Source of the DNA: Numida meleagris
Taxonomy: Eukaryota > Chordata > Aves > Galliformes > Numididae
DNA length: 64,000 nt
NCBI RefSeq assembly: GCF_002078875.1
Contig: NC_034412.1
Location: 27,880,746-27,944,745 of the forward strand
Direction of reading: 5' to 3'
Position 1 is the first letter of the stretch. The number at the start of each line of letters is the position of its first letter. The notes beneath the pieces were generated by a model, which was not told the DNA's origin, did not search any database, and saw only the letters and a program-made list of their open reading frames with translations. The position numbers and the translations under genes are program-made. Of this stretch, positions 25,043 to 34,470 are shown piece after piece.

Positions 25043-25753
25043 TTCAGCCTTGGTGTGGATGTGGCAACCGCCTCAAGTGTAACATTAACCAATTTGGAAA
25101 TAACAAAGATTCCCACGGAACTGATAGGGCCCTTATTGGAAAAATCGCGACAGCTGGGTGGGCTCTTAGTGGGAAGATCATCGGCAACCTTGTGTGGTAT
25201 TGTTGTCATTCTGGGAGTGATTGATCCAGATTTCCGAGGCCAAATTTATATTCTTGCATATACCATTTGTCCATTGTTACTAATACCGACTGGAGCAGAA
25301 ATAGCTCAGTTGCTTACATTTCCAAACTTTCAACCCAATCAAGGCACGGACCAAAAATGCATGGGGGGAGGGTTCGGTTCTACTAATCCGATGGTGTGTT
25401 TCACTCAATCTCTCAAGCAACGGCCAATGATTCTGGTTGAATTAAGCTGGGGCGATCACTCCCTGAAGGTTTTTGCATTGCTCGATACTGGCTCTGATGT
25501 TACCATTGTATCATTCCGGGTGTGGCCCGAGGACTGGGGATTAAGTCCAGTAACCAGTGTGGTAGGGATTGGCAGGTCCTCAGCAGCTATGAAAGGGCAG
25601 GTAACTCCACGTATTTCCTTTCAAGATGTTACCGTACATATGCAGGTGTATGTCATGGACCTTCCAGGCAACTTGCAGATGCTAATAGGGAGAGATTTGC
25701 TGGGACAATCCGGAGCTGTACTCACCACTGGCAAGCCTCAGCCTTTTCAATAG
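25043..25753 (+). CDS. pro: Retroviral pro frame: dUTPase fused to aspartic protease
   Basis: One uninterrupted frame of 236 codons in the -1 phase relative to gag. In numbering from codon 25055: dUTPase motifs GVD near the start, GRSS (40-43), GVIDPDFRG (54-62), AQLL (84-87) and the glycine-rich GGGFGST (104-110). The retropepsin active site LLDTGS is at 142-147 and GRDLL at 212-216. In the family the dUTPase hydrolyses dUTP and the protease cuts Gag-Pol. The position before the protease is the betaretroviral arrangement. Phe replaces the usual Tyr of the third dUTPase motif. There is no own start codon; expression would need a frameshift from gag, which is broken. Intact as a frame, but not demonstrably functional. 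Confidence 0.88.
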   Translation, partial: FSLGVDVATASSVTLTNLEITKIPTELIGPLLEKSRQLGGLLVGRSSATLCGIVVILGVIDPDFRGQIYILAYTICPLLLIPTGAEIAQLLTFPNFQPNQGTDQKCMGGGFGSTNPMVCFTQSLKQRPMILVELSWGDHSLKVFALLDTGSDVTIVSFRVWPEDWGLSPVTSVVGIGRSSAAMKGQVTPRISFQDVTVHMQVYVMDLPGNLQMLIGRDLLGQSGAVLTTGKPQPFQ

Positions 25754-26967
25754 CGGCCACGCCAGAGCAGCCACCTATCCTTAAGTTAAAATGGAACACT
25801 GATGATCCAGTGTGGATAGAGCAGTGGCCGCTAACTACGGAAAGGCTGCAGCAGGCTAAGCAGTTAGTACAGGAACAGTTAGAAGCAGGACACATAAAAG
25901 AATCAGTTAGTCCATGGAATACCCCTATCTTTGTCACACCGAAAAAATCAGGAAAGTGGCGCTTGCTGCATGATTTACGTGCTGTCAATAATCAAATGCA
26001 AGCTATGGGAGCCCTCCAGCCAGGTCTTTCAAGTCCTGTCATGTTGCACGACCTTCTTATTATTGATTTAAAGGACTGTTTCTTTACCATTCCCCTAGAT
26101 CCTAGAGATACTGAATGTTTTGCCTTTACGGTACACTCAATTAATAAGGCAGAACCAGCTAAGAGGTATGAGTGGGTAGTACTCCCCCAAGGGATGAAAA
26201 ACTGTCCGACGATGTGCCAAATCTACGTTGCATGGGGGCTGGCACCATTGCGGCAGCGCTGGGCAGACACTATCATATATCATTACATGGATGATATTTT
26301 GTTTTGCAGGGAAAGACCTTTTACTGATGTAGATCTATCTGATATTGAGGCAGTGATGGCTAGCCGAGGACTTAAGGTAGCGCCAGAGAAAGTACAGCAC
26401 ACTGCTCCATGGTTATATTTAGGGTGGAAATTATCTGATGCGTCGGTTATGCCACAAAAATTAACCTTGATGATACCCCCTAAAACATTAGCAGATATGC
26501 AAAGGCTCATGGGTGACATCCAATGGGTCAGAACTCTTACAGGTATCACGAATGAGGACTTGAAACCATTGATGCCTTTGCTGAAAGGCAAGGCAGCGCA
26601 GGATGAAATCAGTTGGGGGCCAACACATCAGGCGGCTGTGGACCGCATTCTAGCTAAAGTACAACACACAGCCGCAGCCCGGTATGACCCTCACTTGCCT
26701 TTACTCCTTGCTATTGCTGCTCCGCCGGGTGCGCAGCCCTTTGCAGTTGTGTGCCAAAAAGAAAAGGGGGGAGAGGTGTCTGCCCTGCTGGAATGTATAT
26801 TTCTCAGTTACTCCCCAATGAGCAGCATAGCAACAACACTGGAACAGATGGGTGTTCTCATCCGGAAGGGTCGTGACAGGCTGATAGAGATTCAAGGGCA
26901 AGAGCCAGACATGATATATTTGCCAGTCAAACAAGACTATTTAGAATGGGGATTACGTCACTCGTAA
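25754..26967 (+). pseudogene. pol: Retroviral pol, reverse transcriptase part
   Basis: The frame is open from 25522, -1 relative to pro; recognisable RT begins near 25790. Motifs: fingers motif PWNTPIFVTPKKSGKWR, palm motif IIDLKDCFFTIPL (first catalytic Asp), LPQGMKN, and YMDD at 26284-26295 with both catalytic aspartates. The thumb and connection follow. A TAA at 26965-26967 ends the frame in the connection, but the same phase stays coding-like to about 27108. The RT domain is essentially complete, with the tether and RNase H cut off by the stop. Confidence 0.9.
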
Positions 26968-27500
26968 GCCCTACAACTAGCTTTGCTGGGATACACGGGA
27001 TCTATTTTACTAGTAAATTTAAAAGGGAAAATTTGGCAAGTGCTCAACTCGACAACCATAGGGACTATTCCCTGGATTTGGATGGAGCCTGTGGAAGGGC
27101 TCACGGTATACACATGCTGGTAAGACTACGCACAAAGCTGCCTGTACTTGGTGGGCTGACGGACAGTGGCACGACTGGGTATGGCAGAGAGATCAACAGG
27201 ATTCCCTCCAAAACCTGGATTTGACTGCAGTAATATGGGCACTTAGTGAGTGGTTACAGCAACCAATTAATATTGTTGCTGACTCGCTCTATGTGGTAGT
27301 GGTGGTCAGACGAATTGAATCTGCAGAAATAAGGCAGGGTAAGAGAGAACGCTTAGGTGAATTGTTTGTGCGGTTACAGGCTGCACTCCATCAGCGCTCG
27401 GCACCCTGTTATATCTTACATATTCGAAGTCATCAGTGGGTCATTGGCCTGGGAGAAGGCAATGCTAGAGTAGATCAGCTAGTTACGGTAACTGAGCGCC
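26968..27500 (+). pseudogene. pol: Retroviral pol, connection end and RNase H
   Basis: After the TAA the RT phase continues to about 27108, then coding sequence switches to another phase for the rest of pol. The switch falls on the first RNase H motif, where the catalytic aspartate is expected; the downstream frame shows His there (YTHAG). Later signatures survive: Asp at 27281-27283 in a VADSLY motif and the HIRSHQW / GNARVDQL C-terminal motif near 27420-27480. The family role is removal of RNA from RNA-DNA hybrids. With the frame change and lost Asp it is inactive. Confidence 0.82.
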
Positions 27501-28265
27501 TTGCTACAGCTCCTGAGCGAGCCTTTGATAGAGCCAGAAATTCACATGCCTTGTTTCACCAGAATGCAAAAGCCTTGCAGAGGCAATTTGGACTTACCCA
27601 TGCAGAGTCCGCCGCCTTGGTGCGCGCCTGCCCACAATGCTCAAACCACGAGCCAGGATTGGATATAGGGGTCAGCCCTAAAGGGTTAAAGGCACTAGAA
27701 TGCTGGCAAGTAGATGTTACCCATGTTTCCGAATTTCGGTGATTAAGATACGTTCATGTGGCAATTGATACCTGGTCTGGGGCTCTGTGGGCTACTGCGC
27801 AAACAGGAGAAGACTCAAAAAGAGTCTGTCGACATCTTGCTCAATCTTTCGCAGTCTTAGGAGTACCAGAACAGATAAGGACTGAGAATGGGCCAGGTTA
27901 TATTAGTAAAAAGACACAAGAGAGGTTGTCATGGTGGTGCGTGAAGCATGTCACTGGGATCCCCCATTCACCTACAGGACAGGCAGTAGTGGAACGAGCT
28001 CATCAAACACTTAAGGAACAAATTAGCAAGTACCCAGAGCAACCTGCAATCTTGTTGTATTTTTGAGCAGTTAATGCAGGACCCCATAATGTTAAAGGGG
28101 CCCAAGTAAGGTTTAAGGATCCCAAGGATGGGAGTTGGAAAGGCCCTGTTGAACTATTATTTAGTGGTCCTGGTTATATGTGTATCTCCACAGGCGATGG
28201 GCTGCGTTGGATTCCTGCTTGTTGGGTTAAACCTATGGTTGATCCTCTTCCTGCTGTTAGTAGGG
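27501..28265 (+). pseudogene. pol: Retroviral pol, integrase
   Basis: The zinc-binding HHCC region has His at 27545 and 27557 and Cys at 27629 and 27638. The catalytic core has the first Asp at 27713 (WQVDVTH). The second catalytic position is Glu instead of Asp (27884-27886, TENGP). The catalytic Glu is at 27992 in VVERAH. Two in-frame TGA codons interrupt it, at 27740-27742 between the first two catalytic residues and at 28064-28066 after the core. The C-terminal DNA-binding fold ([14 protein letters not shown] to WIPACWVKP) is readable from 28106 to about 28240. A CR1 insertion cuts off what follows. Confidence 0.87.
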
Positions 28266-28883
28266 AAAGTTGTATGGAGGAAACGGACCTAGGAGTATTA
28301 GTTGACGCTCGGCTGAACATGAGCCAGCAGTGTGCCCAGGTGGCCAAGAAGGCCAATGGCATCCTGGCTTGTATCAGAAATAGCGTTGCCAGTAGGAGTA
28401 GGGAAATCATTCTCCCTCTGTACTCAGCCCTAGTGAGGCCCCACCTCAAGTACTGTGTCCAGTTTTGGGCCCCTCACTGCAAAAAAGACATTGAGGCCCT
28501 GGAGCGTGTTCAGAGGAGGGTGACGAAGCTGGTGAGGGGTCTGGAGCACAGGCCTTATGAGGAGCAGCTGAGGGAGCTGGGATTGTTGTGTCTGGAGAAG
28601 AGGAGGCTCAGGGGAGACCTCATCACTCTCTATAACTACCTGAAGGGAGGTTGTAGTGNCTCTCTATAACTACCTGAAGGGAGGTTGTAGTGAGCTGGGG
28701 GTCAGCCTCTTCTCTCTTGTAACTAGTGACAGGACGAGGGGGAATGGCCTCAAGTTGCGCCAGGGGAGATTCAGGCTGGACATTAGGAAACACTACTTTT
28801 CTGAAAGAGTGGTCAGGTGCTGGAATGGGCTGCCCAGGGAGGTGGTGGAGTCACTGTCCTGGAGATGTTCAAGAAACATTTAG
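28067..28883 (+). other. Chimeric open frame: integrase C-terminus fused to CR1 ORF2 end
   Basis: From the codon after the TGA at 28064 the integrase frame runs without a stop through the CR1 junction (about 28270) into CR1 ORF2 in the same phase, up to the N at 28659. The remaining CR1 frame (28656-28883) is in another phase. Removing the single N plus one copy of a 33-bp duplication (34 bases) puts both parts in one phase. The fusion is probably accidental; no promoter or start context suggests expression. Confidence 0.6.
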
Positions 28884-28990
28884 ATATGCATTGGGAGACA
28901 TAGTTTAGTGGGGTTGTTGGTGGTAGGTGGATGGTTGGACTAGGTGATCTTGTAGGTCTTTTCCAACCTAGCTAATTCTATGATTCTAAG
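28270..28990 (+). mobile_element. CR1 LINE inserted inside the retrovirus
   Basis: Sense-strand CR1 of about 720 bp. The ORF2 C-terminal region ([33 protein letters not shown]) is followed by the 3' UTR with tail AATTCTATGATTCTAA at 28975-28990. Retroviral integrase lies directly left and envelope directly right, so it landed after the provirus. It is 5'-truncated. The left junction is accurate to about 10 bp. Confidence 0.93.
28626..28692 (+). repeat. 33-bp tandem duplication around a single N
   Basis: Bases 28626-28658 and 28660-28692 are identical and flank the N at 28659. Other CR1 copies have this segment once. This looks like two contig ends overlapped but not merged. Confidence 0.9.
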
Positions 28991-29745
28991 GTGTACCTCG
29001 GAGGGCCTTTGGAGGACCTTGCTATTTAGGGAGATTAACGATTCTTACACCAACACACTCACAGTGGGAAAACATCATAAGGACTGCTCACTCACAGCGG
29101 TGACAACAATCTATAGGCCTCCCACCTGACTGTAACGATAATGTAGAATTGCTTAGCACTGCTGCTCGTGTTGCTTTGGCTATGTTTGTAATGGGTGCAG
29201 CAGGTGGAAATGCACTGCGAGAACTCGCACACCTTGCTTGTTGGTCTGAAAAGAAAGCTAATATGACAACTGAGGTATTGGAAGGGCTTTTGGAAGATCA
29301 AAATAGCTTGCATCATGCCATCTTACAAAATCGTGCAGCTATTGATTTTTTATTACTCGCGCAGGGGCACGGGTGCCAAGATTTTGATGGTATGTGCTGT
29401 GTAAATAGCACATTTAGTAACCACGGAGAATCATTGCATAAAGCAATTCAGATGCTTAAGAAGCATACTAACAAGATACAGCAAAATGTACCCCCCCAGG
29501 ATGAGTGGCTTAATAGCCTTTTTCCGGGAATGGGATGGTTTGCATCTTTTGTAAAAGCGGGTTTGCATCTGCTGAGCATTATAATTCTGTTAATCATTGT
29601 AGCATGCATTATTTTGTCTTTGGTGCGGAAATTGCTTGCACGAGCAGTCGGACAAGTGTTGCTCGTGCAAAAAAAAAAGTGGGGAGATGTGGGAAACTAT
29701 CTATGTGACAATGGGCACATTTACTTGGATGTGCTGGACTCTTGA
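28991..29745 (+). pseudogene. env: Retroviral envelope remnant, transmembrane subunit
   Basis: A frame beginning just right of the CR1 (first recognisable segment GGPCYLGRLT), interrupted by TGA at 29101-29103 and then open to TGA at 29743-29745. In numbering from codon 29149: a helical region with heptad spacing, an immunosuppressive-domain-like segment (59-75), the CX6CC motif (C76, C83, C84), a hydrophobic anchor at about 138-159 and a basic tail. The frame crosses the polypurine tract and ends inside the LTR. The surface subunit is missing; little lies between integrase and this piece except CR1. CX6CC TM proteins are typical of alpha- and gammaretrovirus-type envelopes. Confidence 0.88.
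29669..29687 (+). other. Polypurine tract
   Basis: A purine run (about ten A, then GTGGGGAGA with one T) directly before the TGTGGG start of the 3' LTR. In retroviruses it primes plus-strand DNA and fixes the left end of the LTR. Confidence 0.8.
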
Positions 29746-29980
29746 GTTGTCCTTGATGCCTTGGAACAAGTAACTTGCAGGAAGCAAAGCGCTGAGAAAA
29801 GCAGAAACTTTGAAACAGCAAAAGCATACAGAGACTTGCTCAAGCCAACCAATCAAATAACACCATGTTGCAGCACACTTTTCACAAATGCATAAAAGTC
29901 TGATTGTTCTATCAATAAAGGAATCACTTGCCTAACCATATTGGTATTGTCTCATGATCTTCGGCGTGTGTGCTGCGACA
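29688..29980 (+). repeat. 3' LTR, full length (293 bp)
   Basis: Begins TGTGGGAAAC after the polypurine tract and ends GCTGCGACA. It contains CCAAT at 29849-29853, TATA-like CATAAAAG from 29891 and AATAAA at 29914-29919. Only about 20 bp separate TATA and AATAAA, so the poly(A) signal probably lies just upstream of the transcription start. The right flank is the duplication CTTTCC at 29981-29986. Confidence 0.85.
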
Positions 29981-30740
29981 CTTTCCAGGGACAGAGATTC
30001 CCAGATCTTCCTTCTTGCCCTTGTTGAAGTCTGAAACAACACTGGCTACCCTCTAGTCTTCAGGCACCTCTTCTGTTTGGCAAGACCTTTCAAAGATGAT
30101 AGAGAGTGGTCCAGAAATCCCCTCTGCCAGCTCCTTCAGCACACATGGATGCATCCCATTGGTGCCCATGGATCTGTGTACATTGATTTCAGCTAAACAC
30201 TCTCTGACCAGATCCTCCTCAACCAACAGGAAGTCTTCCTTCCCCCGACTCTCTCTCCTACCTCCAGGGTCTGGGATTCCTGATGGCTAGTCTTAGGATT
30301 GAAGACTGAAGCAAAGGCGGCATTCAGAATCTCTGCCTTCTCAGCATCCCCTGTTACGAGGGCACCCACCCCATTTAGTAGGGAACACACATTTTCCCTA
30401 GACTTCCCTTTACTGTTGATATACTTAAAAAACAAACAAAAAAGCCCCACACCTTTCTTGTTATCCTTTACCTCCTTTGTTTGCAAGGTTTAATTCCAAG
30501 AGGGCTTTAGCCTTCCTCATTGCATCCTTACAGGTCCTGACAGCATTTCTTTCTTTGTTCCAGGTGGACAGGCCCTTATTCCACATTTCATGCACCTTCT
30601 TTCTTTTAGTTTATTCACGAGTTCCTTGCTTATCCATACAGGCCTCCTGCCACCTTTCCCCAGTTTCTTACTCTTTGGGATGCATCGATCTTGAGGTCAG
30701 AAGAAGTGGCGTTGAAGATCTTCTACAGAAAGCAGTTATA
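29981..30740 (-). mobile_element. CR1 LINE, 5' remnant right of the retrovirus
   Basis: Continuation of the antisense CR1 broken at 23075. The - strand reads on through the reverse-transcriptase N-terminal and linker region, with an open stretch at 30193-30486 (CR1-like NPKTSHQESQ). An A-rich interruption occurs at 30427-30450. Similarity fades after about 30740. With the left part, roughly 2.1 kb of one CR1 is present. Confidence 0.85.
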
Positions 30741-32604
30741 CCATCGTGGAACTACTCAAGAAAAGCTCTGAATACAGAGGTAGAGTTTTCCCAGGATTTC
30801 ATTAACTTCATTTGGTGTTATTAACCTACTCAGAGCTCACCAAAGATCTTGCCTTTAGGCAGTTATAGTTTCATACAACAGAAACTCATTAAACAACAAC
30901 CATTATGATACACAATGATCATTCTTAAACTAATTGTATTCAGTAATGATTTGGATCAGAGTAATTGTGAAGTCTGTTCCCCCAGAGTTTCTACAATAGG
31001 TGGGGGAAGTGCATTTAATTCACAGACTCTGATATCTATACACATATCTAACCAGGGTAAAATTCAGAAATTTTTCCTGATGAGTAATCCGGTCACTATA
31101 GTGTTACCCGAAGCATAACTTGCTTCCTCTAATACCAAAGCCTCAATTTCCTATTTTATCTTGTGTAGTTCACAAAGTAACATCCTATCCTTTGGAAATC
31201 CCCATCTATATTTTCTTCTACACAGTGTTACACACACTGCACGTTCTAGATGCTAAACATATGCACAAAAATGAGTCCAAAATGTCGTTCACTGAATGAA
31301 GTGCACTTTTTGTTTTACATTAAGAAGGACTGATAAAACTAGTCACCCACTTTTTTGAGGGAAGATTTACCATAAAAACAAGTATTTTTTCCACTAAGTA
31401 GGCTAAGACATTTTTTTAAGGAATAAACACACTGTTGGATATGGTACCCATGGGTCTTGGTATATTTCAGTGACTTTAGAAACTAGTTTTTGACTATTTG
31501 CAGATGGCAAAATAATTCAGTCTCTGGAAATTACGGATTCCATAGTTTAAGACAATCCAAGCTCTTTGTTACCTTCTTATACAATGCTGATTCCTCTAAA
31601 CAGACATTAATTAAATTGCGGAAAAATAGTGGGAAAAAAATTTAAAGGGAAAAAAAATCCCACATTAAAAGACTACAGACACAATCAGAAGAATTATTAA
31701 GAATGCATAATGTTTACAAGGAAGTCATGTCTACTGAGGAAAACAAGGCACCCAGCTAAACCAGTCAATTTAAAAGGATCTAACTTTCAACATCTGTATG
31801 TATATAGTGAGTCTGAACACATTTACCTAGACTATTCCAACACACTTCTTGCAGCTTGAAACTCAGAAGTAAGGCAACTATCTAATAAGAAAGAAACATT
31901 GTAGGACAAGTCTTTGTGATGATATGGTGTAATGCTGTAGAAGTTATTTGAATTATGTGATTTTAAACTGGAAATAATAGAGTTGTGTGTGAGTAGATAG
32001 GTAGCTATGTACAATGCTGTGGCATTCCTTTATTGCAGCAAAGAGAAAGCCTATTCTAAGTTAAAAAAAATAAGGAAAAAATATCTGTATGAACAAATAA
32101 ATCAGAAATCATTTGTAGCTTATTGTAGGTAAACATGCTGGAGGAGCTGCTGAAAGGCTCATAAGATCTTAGAAATGATATTTATTTCCATGAATCTCAG
32201 ACAAAACAGAATTGCCAGAGACACCTCAACTAAAATATTATACAATAAGTTCATATCACAGCCTCAGTTGCTGCAGGTACAGGACCTGAAGTGAAGGAAA
32301 CTGAAAGAAACAGGAAGGAAAGAGATCACTCAGAACCAGCAACAGATATGACTACATAATTATCTACTGCCACTCAAACTTCTACGGTACACAAAACATC
32401 GAGATCTCCATCATTTCACATTTTTCTGTCTCCCACATAAATATGAAATTACTAGATTAACTCAATAACTATTTTCTTGACTGCTCAAGGCATACGAAAA
32501 TTATGCTTCCATTCCTATTGCATGTACAGTGAAAATATCCTGAAACATCCAGAAAAGGTATTAATATAATTAATATGAGTATATAAAATATATAATAATA
32601 TATC
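30741..32604. other. Intergenic, nothing recognised
   Basis: AT-rich DNA without convincing coding frames, CpG patches or repeats. Confidence 0.55.
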
Positions 32605-32862
32605 CTATAATCATAGAATTAGCAAGGTTGGAAAAGACCTACAAGATCATCCAGTCCAACCATCCATCTACCACCAATAACCCCACTAAACATTGTCTCT
32701 CAACACAACGTCTAAACGTTTCTTGAACACCTCCAGGGTCGGTGACTCAACCACCTCCCCGGGCAGCCCATTCCAGCGCCTGACCACTCTTTCAGAAAAA
32801 ACTCATTCTTAATGTCCAGCCTAAATCTTCCCTGGTGCAACTTGAGGCCATTACCCCTCTAT
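32605..32862 (-). mobile_element. CR1 LINE fragment
   Basis: Antisense copy starting at the tail ATCATAGAATTAGCAAGG and running to the coding-end segment CTTGAGGCCATTACCCC. It has the same 3' UTR subtype as the copies at 16.3 and 28.7 kb. Confidence 0.93.
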
Positions 32863-33720
32863 GTCCAATGTATTCCTTGGTATTACTGATAACACAGAAC
32901 ATAATCTAGAAACTCTACATGTGCCTTTTCACCAGAACTCTACTACAGATATATTTCAGACTAAGACAAGCAATGCTGAAGTTATGTCTGACTGTGAGCT
33001 CTTCCCTCACTCCTGTCCATTACATCTTCCTCTTTTCTAAACCTAGCTATTATCTGCTTTAACCTTCAGATGATTCCCTTGAACTCAGGAAGTCTGCATT
33101 TTATTAGAACTAAGCTAACTTCAGGTCTACCCTTCCTTCATTCTAATTAATGTAGTTATAACACTATAAATGAGATTTTCAAGAAAATTCGGAAATCAGT
33201 TTAACTTATTTGTCAATTGGCCCTATACTCATGTGTCAGCATTTCTGAAAATCTGATGCATGGTATTACACTAAAACAGTGTCTCCTTCTCAGACTTGTG
33301 TCTTTTTGTCTTTTAAGTACCATAGTGTAGCACTGCTTTATAACACTTAACACATTACTCTGCAGTAACCAGAATTTGCTACCAAATCTGCACTTGGGTG
33401 TAAGAATATTTCATCTATATTTACTAAACCCATTTTATTTTGTTCCATTGATACAGAATGTTGTAGTAAAGACTACCCCCAATAAGGTCTCTCTCTATTT
33501 TTATGTATATATTTACAACGGTAACAGTAAAATCAATGCAAAAAAAAAAAAAGGCAAGCTAAGATCTGGGTATTGACACGCCAAATTTGAATTCTGGTGC
33601 TCCTCCCTCCCTGCTACCAACACACACTACATTAATATGACTTAGGAGAACTTACACAGCAATTCTGCACAGCTGCCAACATAACATATTTTTTACAAAA
33701 GATCCTTTGTTGACGGAGAG

Positions 33721-34180
33721 AATCATAGAATTGCTCAGGTTGGAAAAGACCTTCAAGATCATCAAGTCTAACCACAACCTAACCATACTACCCTAACAAC
33801 CCACCACTAAATCATGTCCCTGAGCACCACATCCAAACGGTTTTTAAACACATTCAGGGATGGTGACTCAACTACCTCCCTGGGGAGCCTGTTCCAGTGC
33901 TTAACAACCCTTTCTGTAAAGAAGTGTTTCCTGATATCCAACCTAAACTTCCCCTGGCACAACTTGAGGCCATTTCCCCTTGTGCTGCCACCAGCGAGAA
34001 TAGACCAGCCCCGCTCTCGCTGCCATCACCTTTCAGGTATTTGAAGAGAACAATTAGGTCTCCCCTCAGCCTCCTCTTCCCCAGACTAAACAGCCCCAGT
34101 TCCTTCAGTCGCTCCTCGCAGGGCATATTCTCCAAGCCGTTTACCATCCTTGTTACCCTTCTCTGGTTACACTGCAGCTC
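33721..34180 (-). mobile_element. CR1 LINE abutting the TMA16 promoter
   Basis: Antisense copy of about 460 bp. It runs from the tail ATCATAGAATTGCTCAGG through the ORF2 C-terminal region (read on the - strand as [20 protein letters not shown]) and merges directly into the CpG-rich TMA16 promoter at about 34180. Confidence 0.93.
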
Positions 34181-34184
34181 CCAG

Positions 34185-34470
34185 CGGCACCACCCCAGTC
34201 CCAACACCCCGCGGGGATGACCGCCCCGGAACCGCGTGCTCGCTGCATTGCCGCCCGCCCGGATCCTTTTGGCAGGAGCACCGCGCTGACGGCGGCCGCG
34301 GAGGGGAGGTGTTCGCCATGGTGCGTTGCGGGGCGGGGGGTGCGGGTGGCGGTGGCCCTTCCAGCCGGGAGCAGCCCGCTGCGGGGAGGCGGTACGGGGC
34401 CGAGGGGGGAGAAGCGCGGAGCGGCCCGGCCGAGTTCGCAATCGTGTAGGACTTTCCGGTAGCGTGCGAA
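34185..34470 (+). promoter_or_regulatory. TMA16: CpG-rich promoter and first exon region of TMA16
   Basis: Dense CpG, very GC-rich, between two CR1 copies. It contains the inferred first exon, with ATG at 34318 and donor at 34321. No TATA box is evident, as expected for a housekeeping CpG-island promoter. The exact transcription start is not visible. Confidence 0.7.
34318..34320 (+). CDS. TMA16: TMA16 exon 1 coding part: start codon only
   Basis: GTTCGCCATG|GTGCGT: the ATG sits in a good initiation context and is followed at once by a GT donor. Exon 2 begins in phase 0 with the Pro-Lys that follows Met in this family. The donor is not the strongest consensus. Confidence 0.65.

Larger units (their letters stand above)
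23076..29980 (+). mobile_element. Defective endogenous retrovirus, beta-like gag-pro-pol with CX6CC-type TM remnant
   Basis: A provirus of about 6.9 kb integrated in an antisense CR1. Order: short 5' LTR (23076-23177), Lys3-like primer site (23180-23197), gag, dUTPase-protease, pol (RT, RNase H, integrase), a later CR1 insert (28270-28990), TM envelope remnant, polypurine tract and 3' LTR (29688-29980). The gag, pro and pol frames are successively -1, as in betaretroviruses. It cannot encode infectious particles: gag is frameshifted and has a stop, pol has three stops and a frame change, catalytic positions are lost, and the surface envelope is absent. The overlapping LTR parts differ at only two bases plus a 10-bp indel, so the insertion is not ancient. 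Confidence 0.92.
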
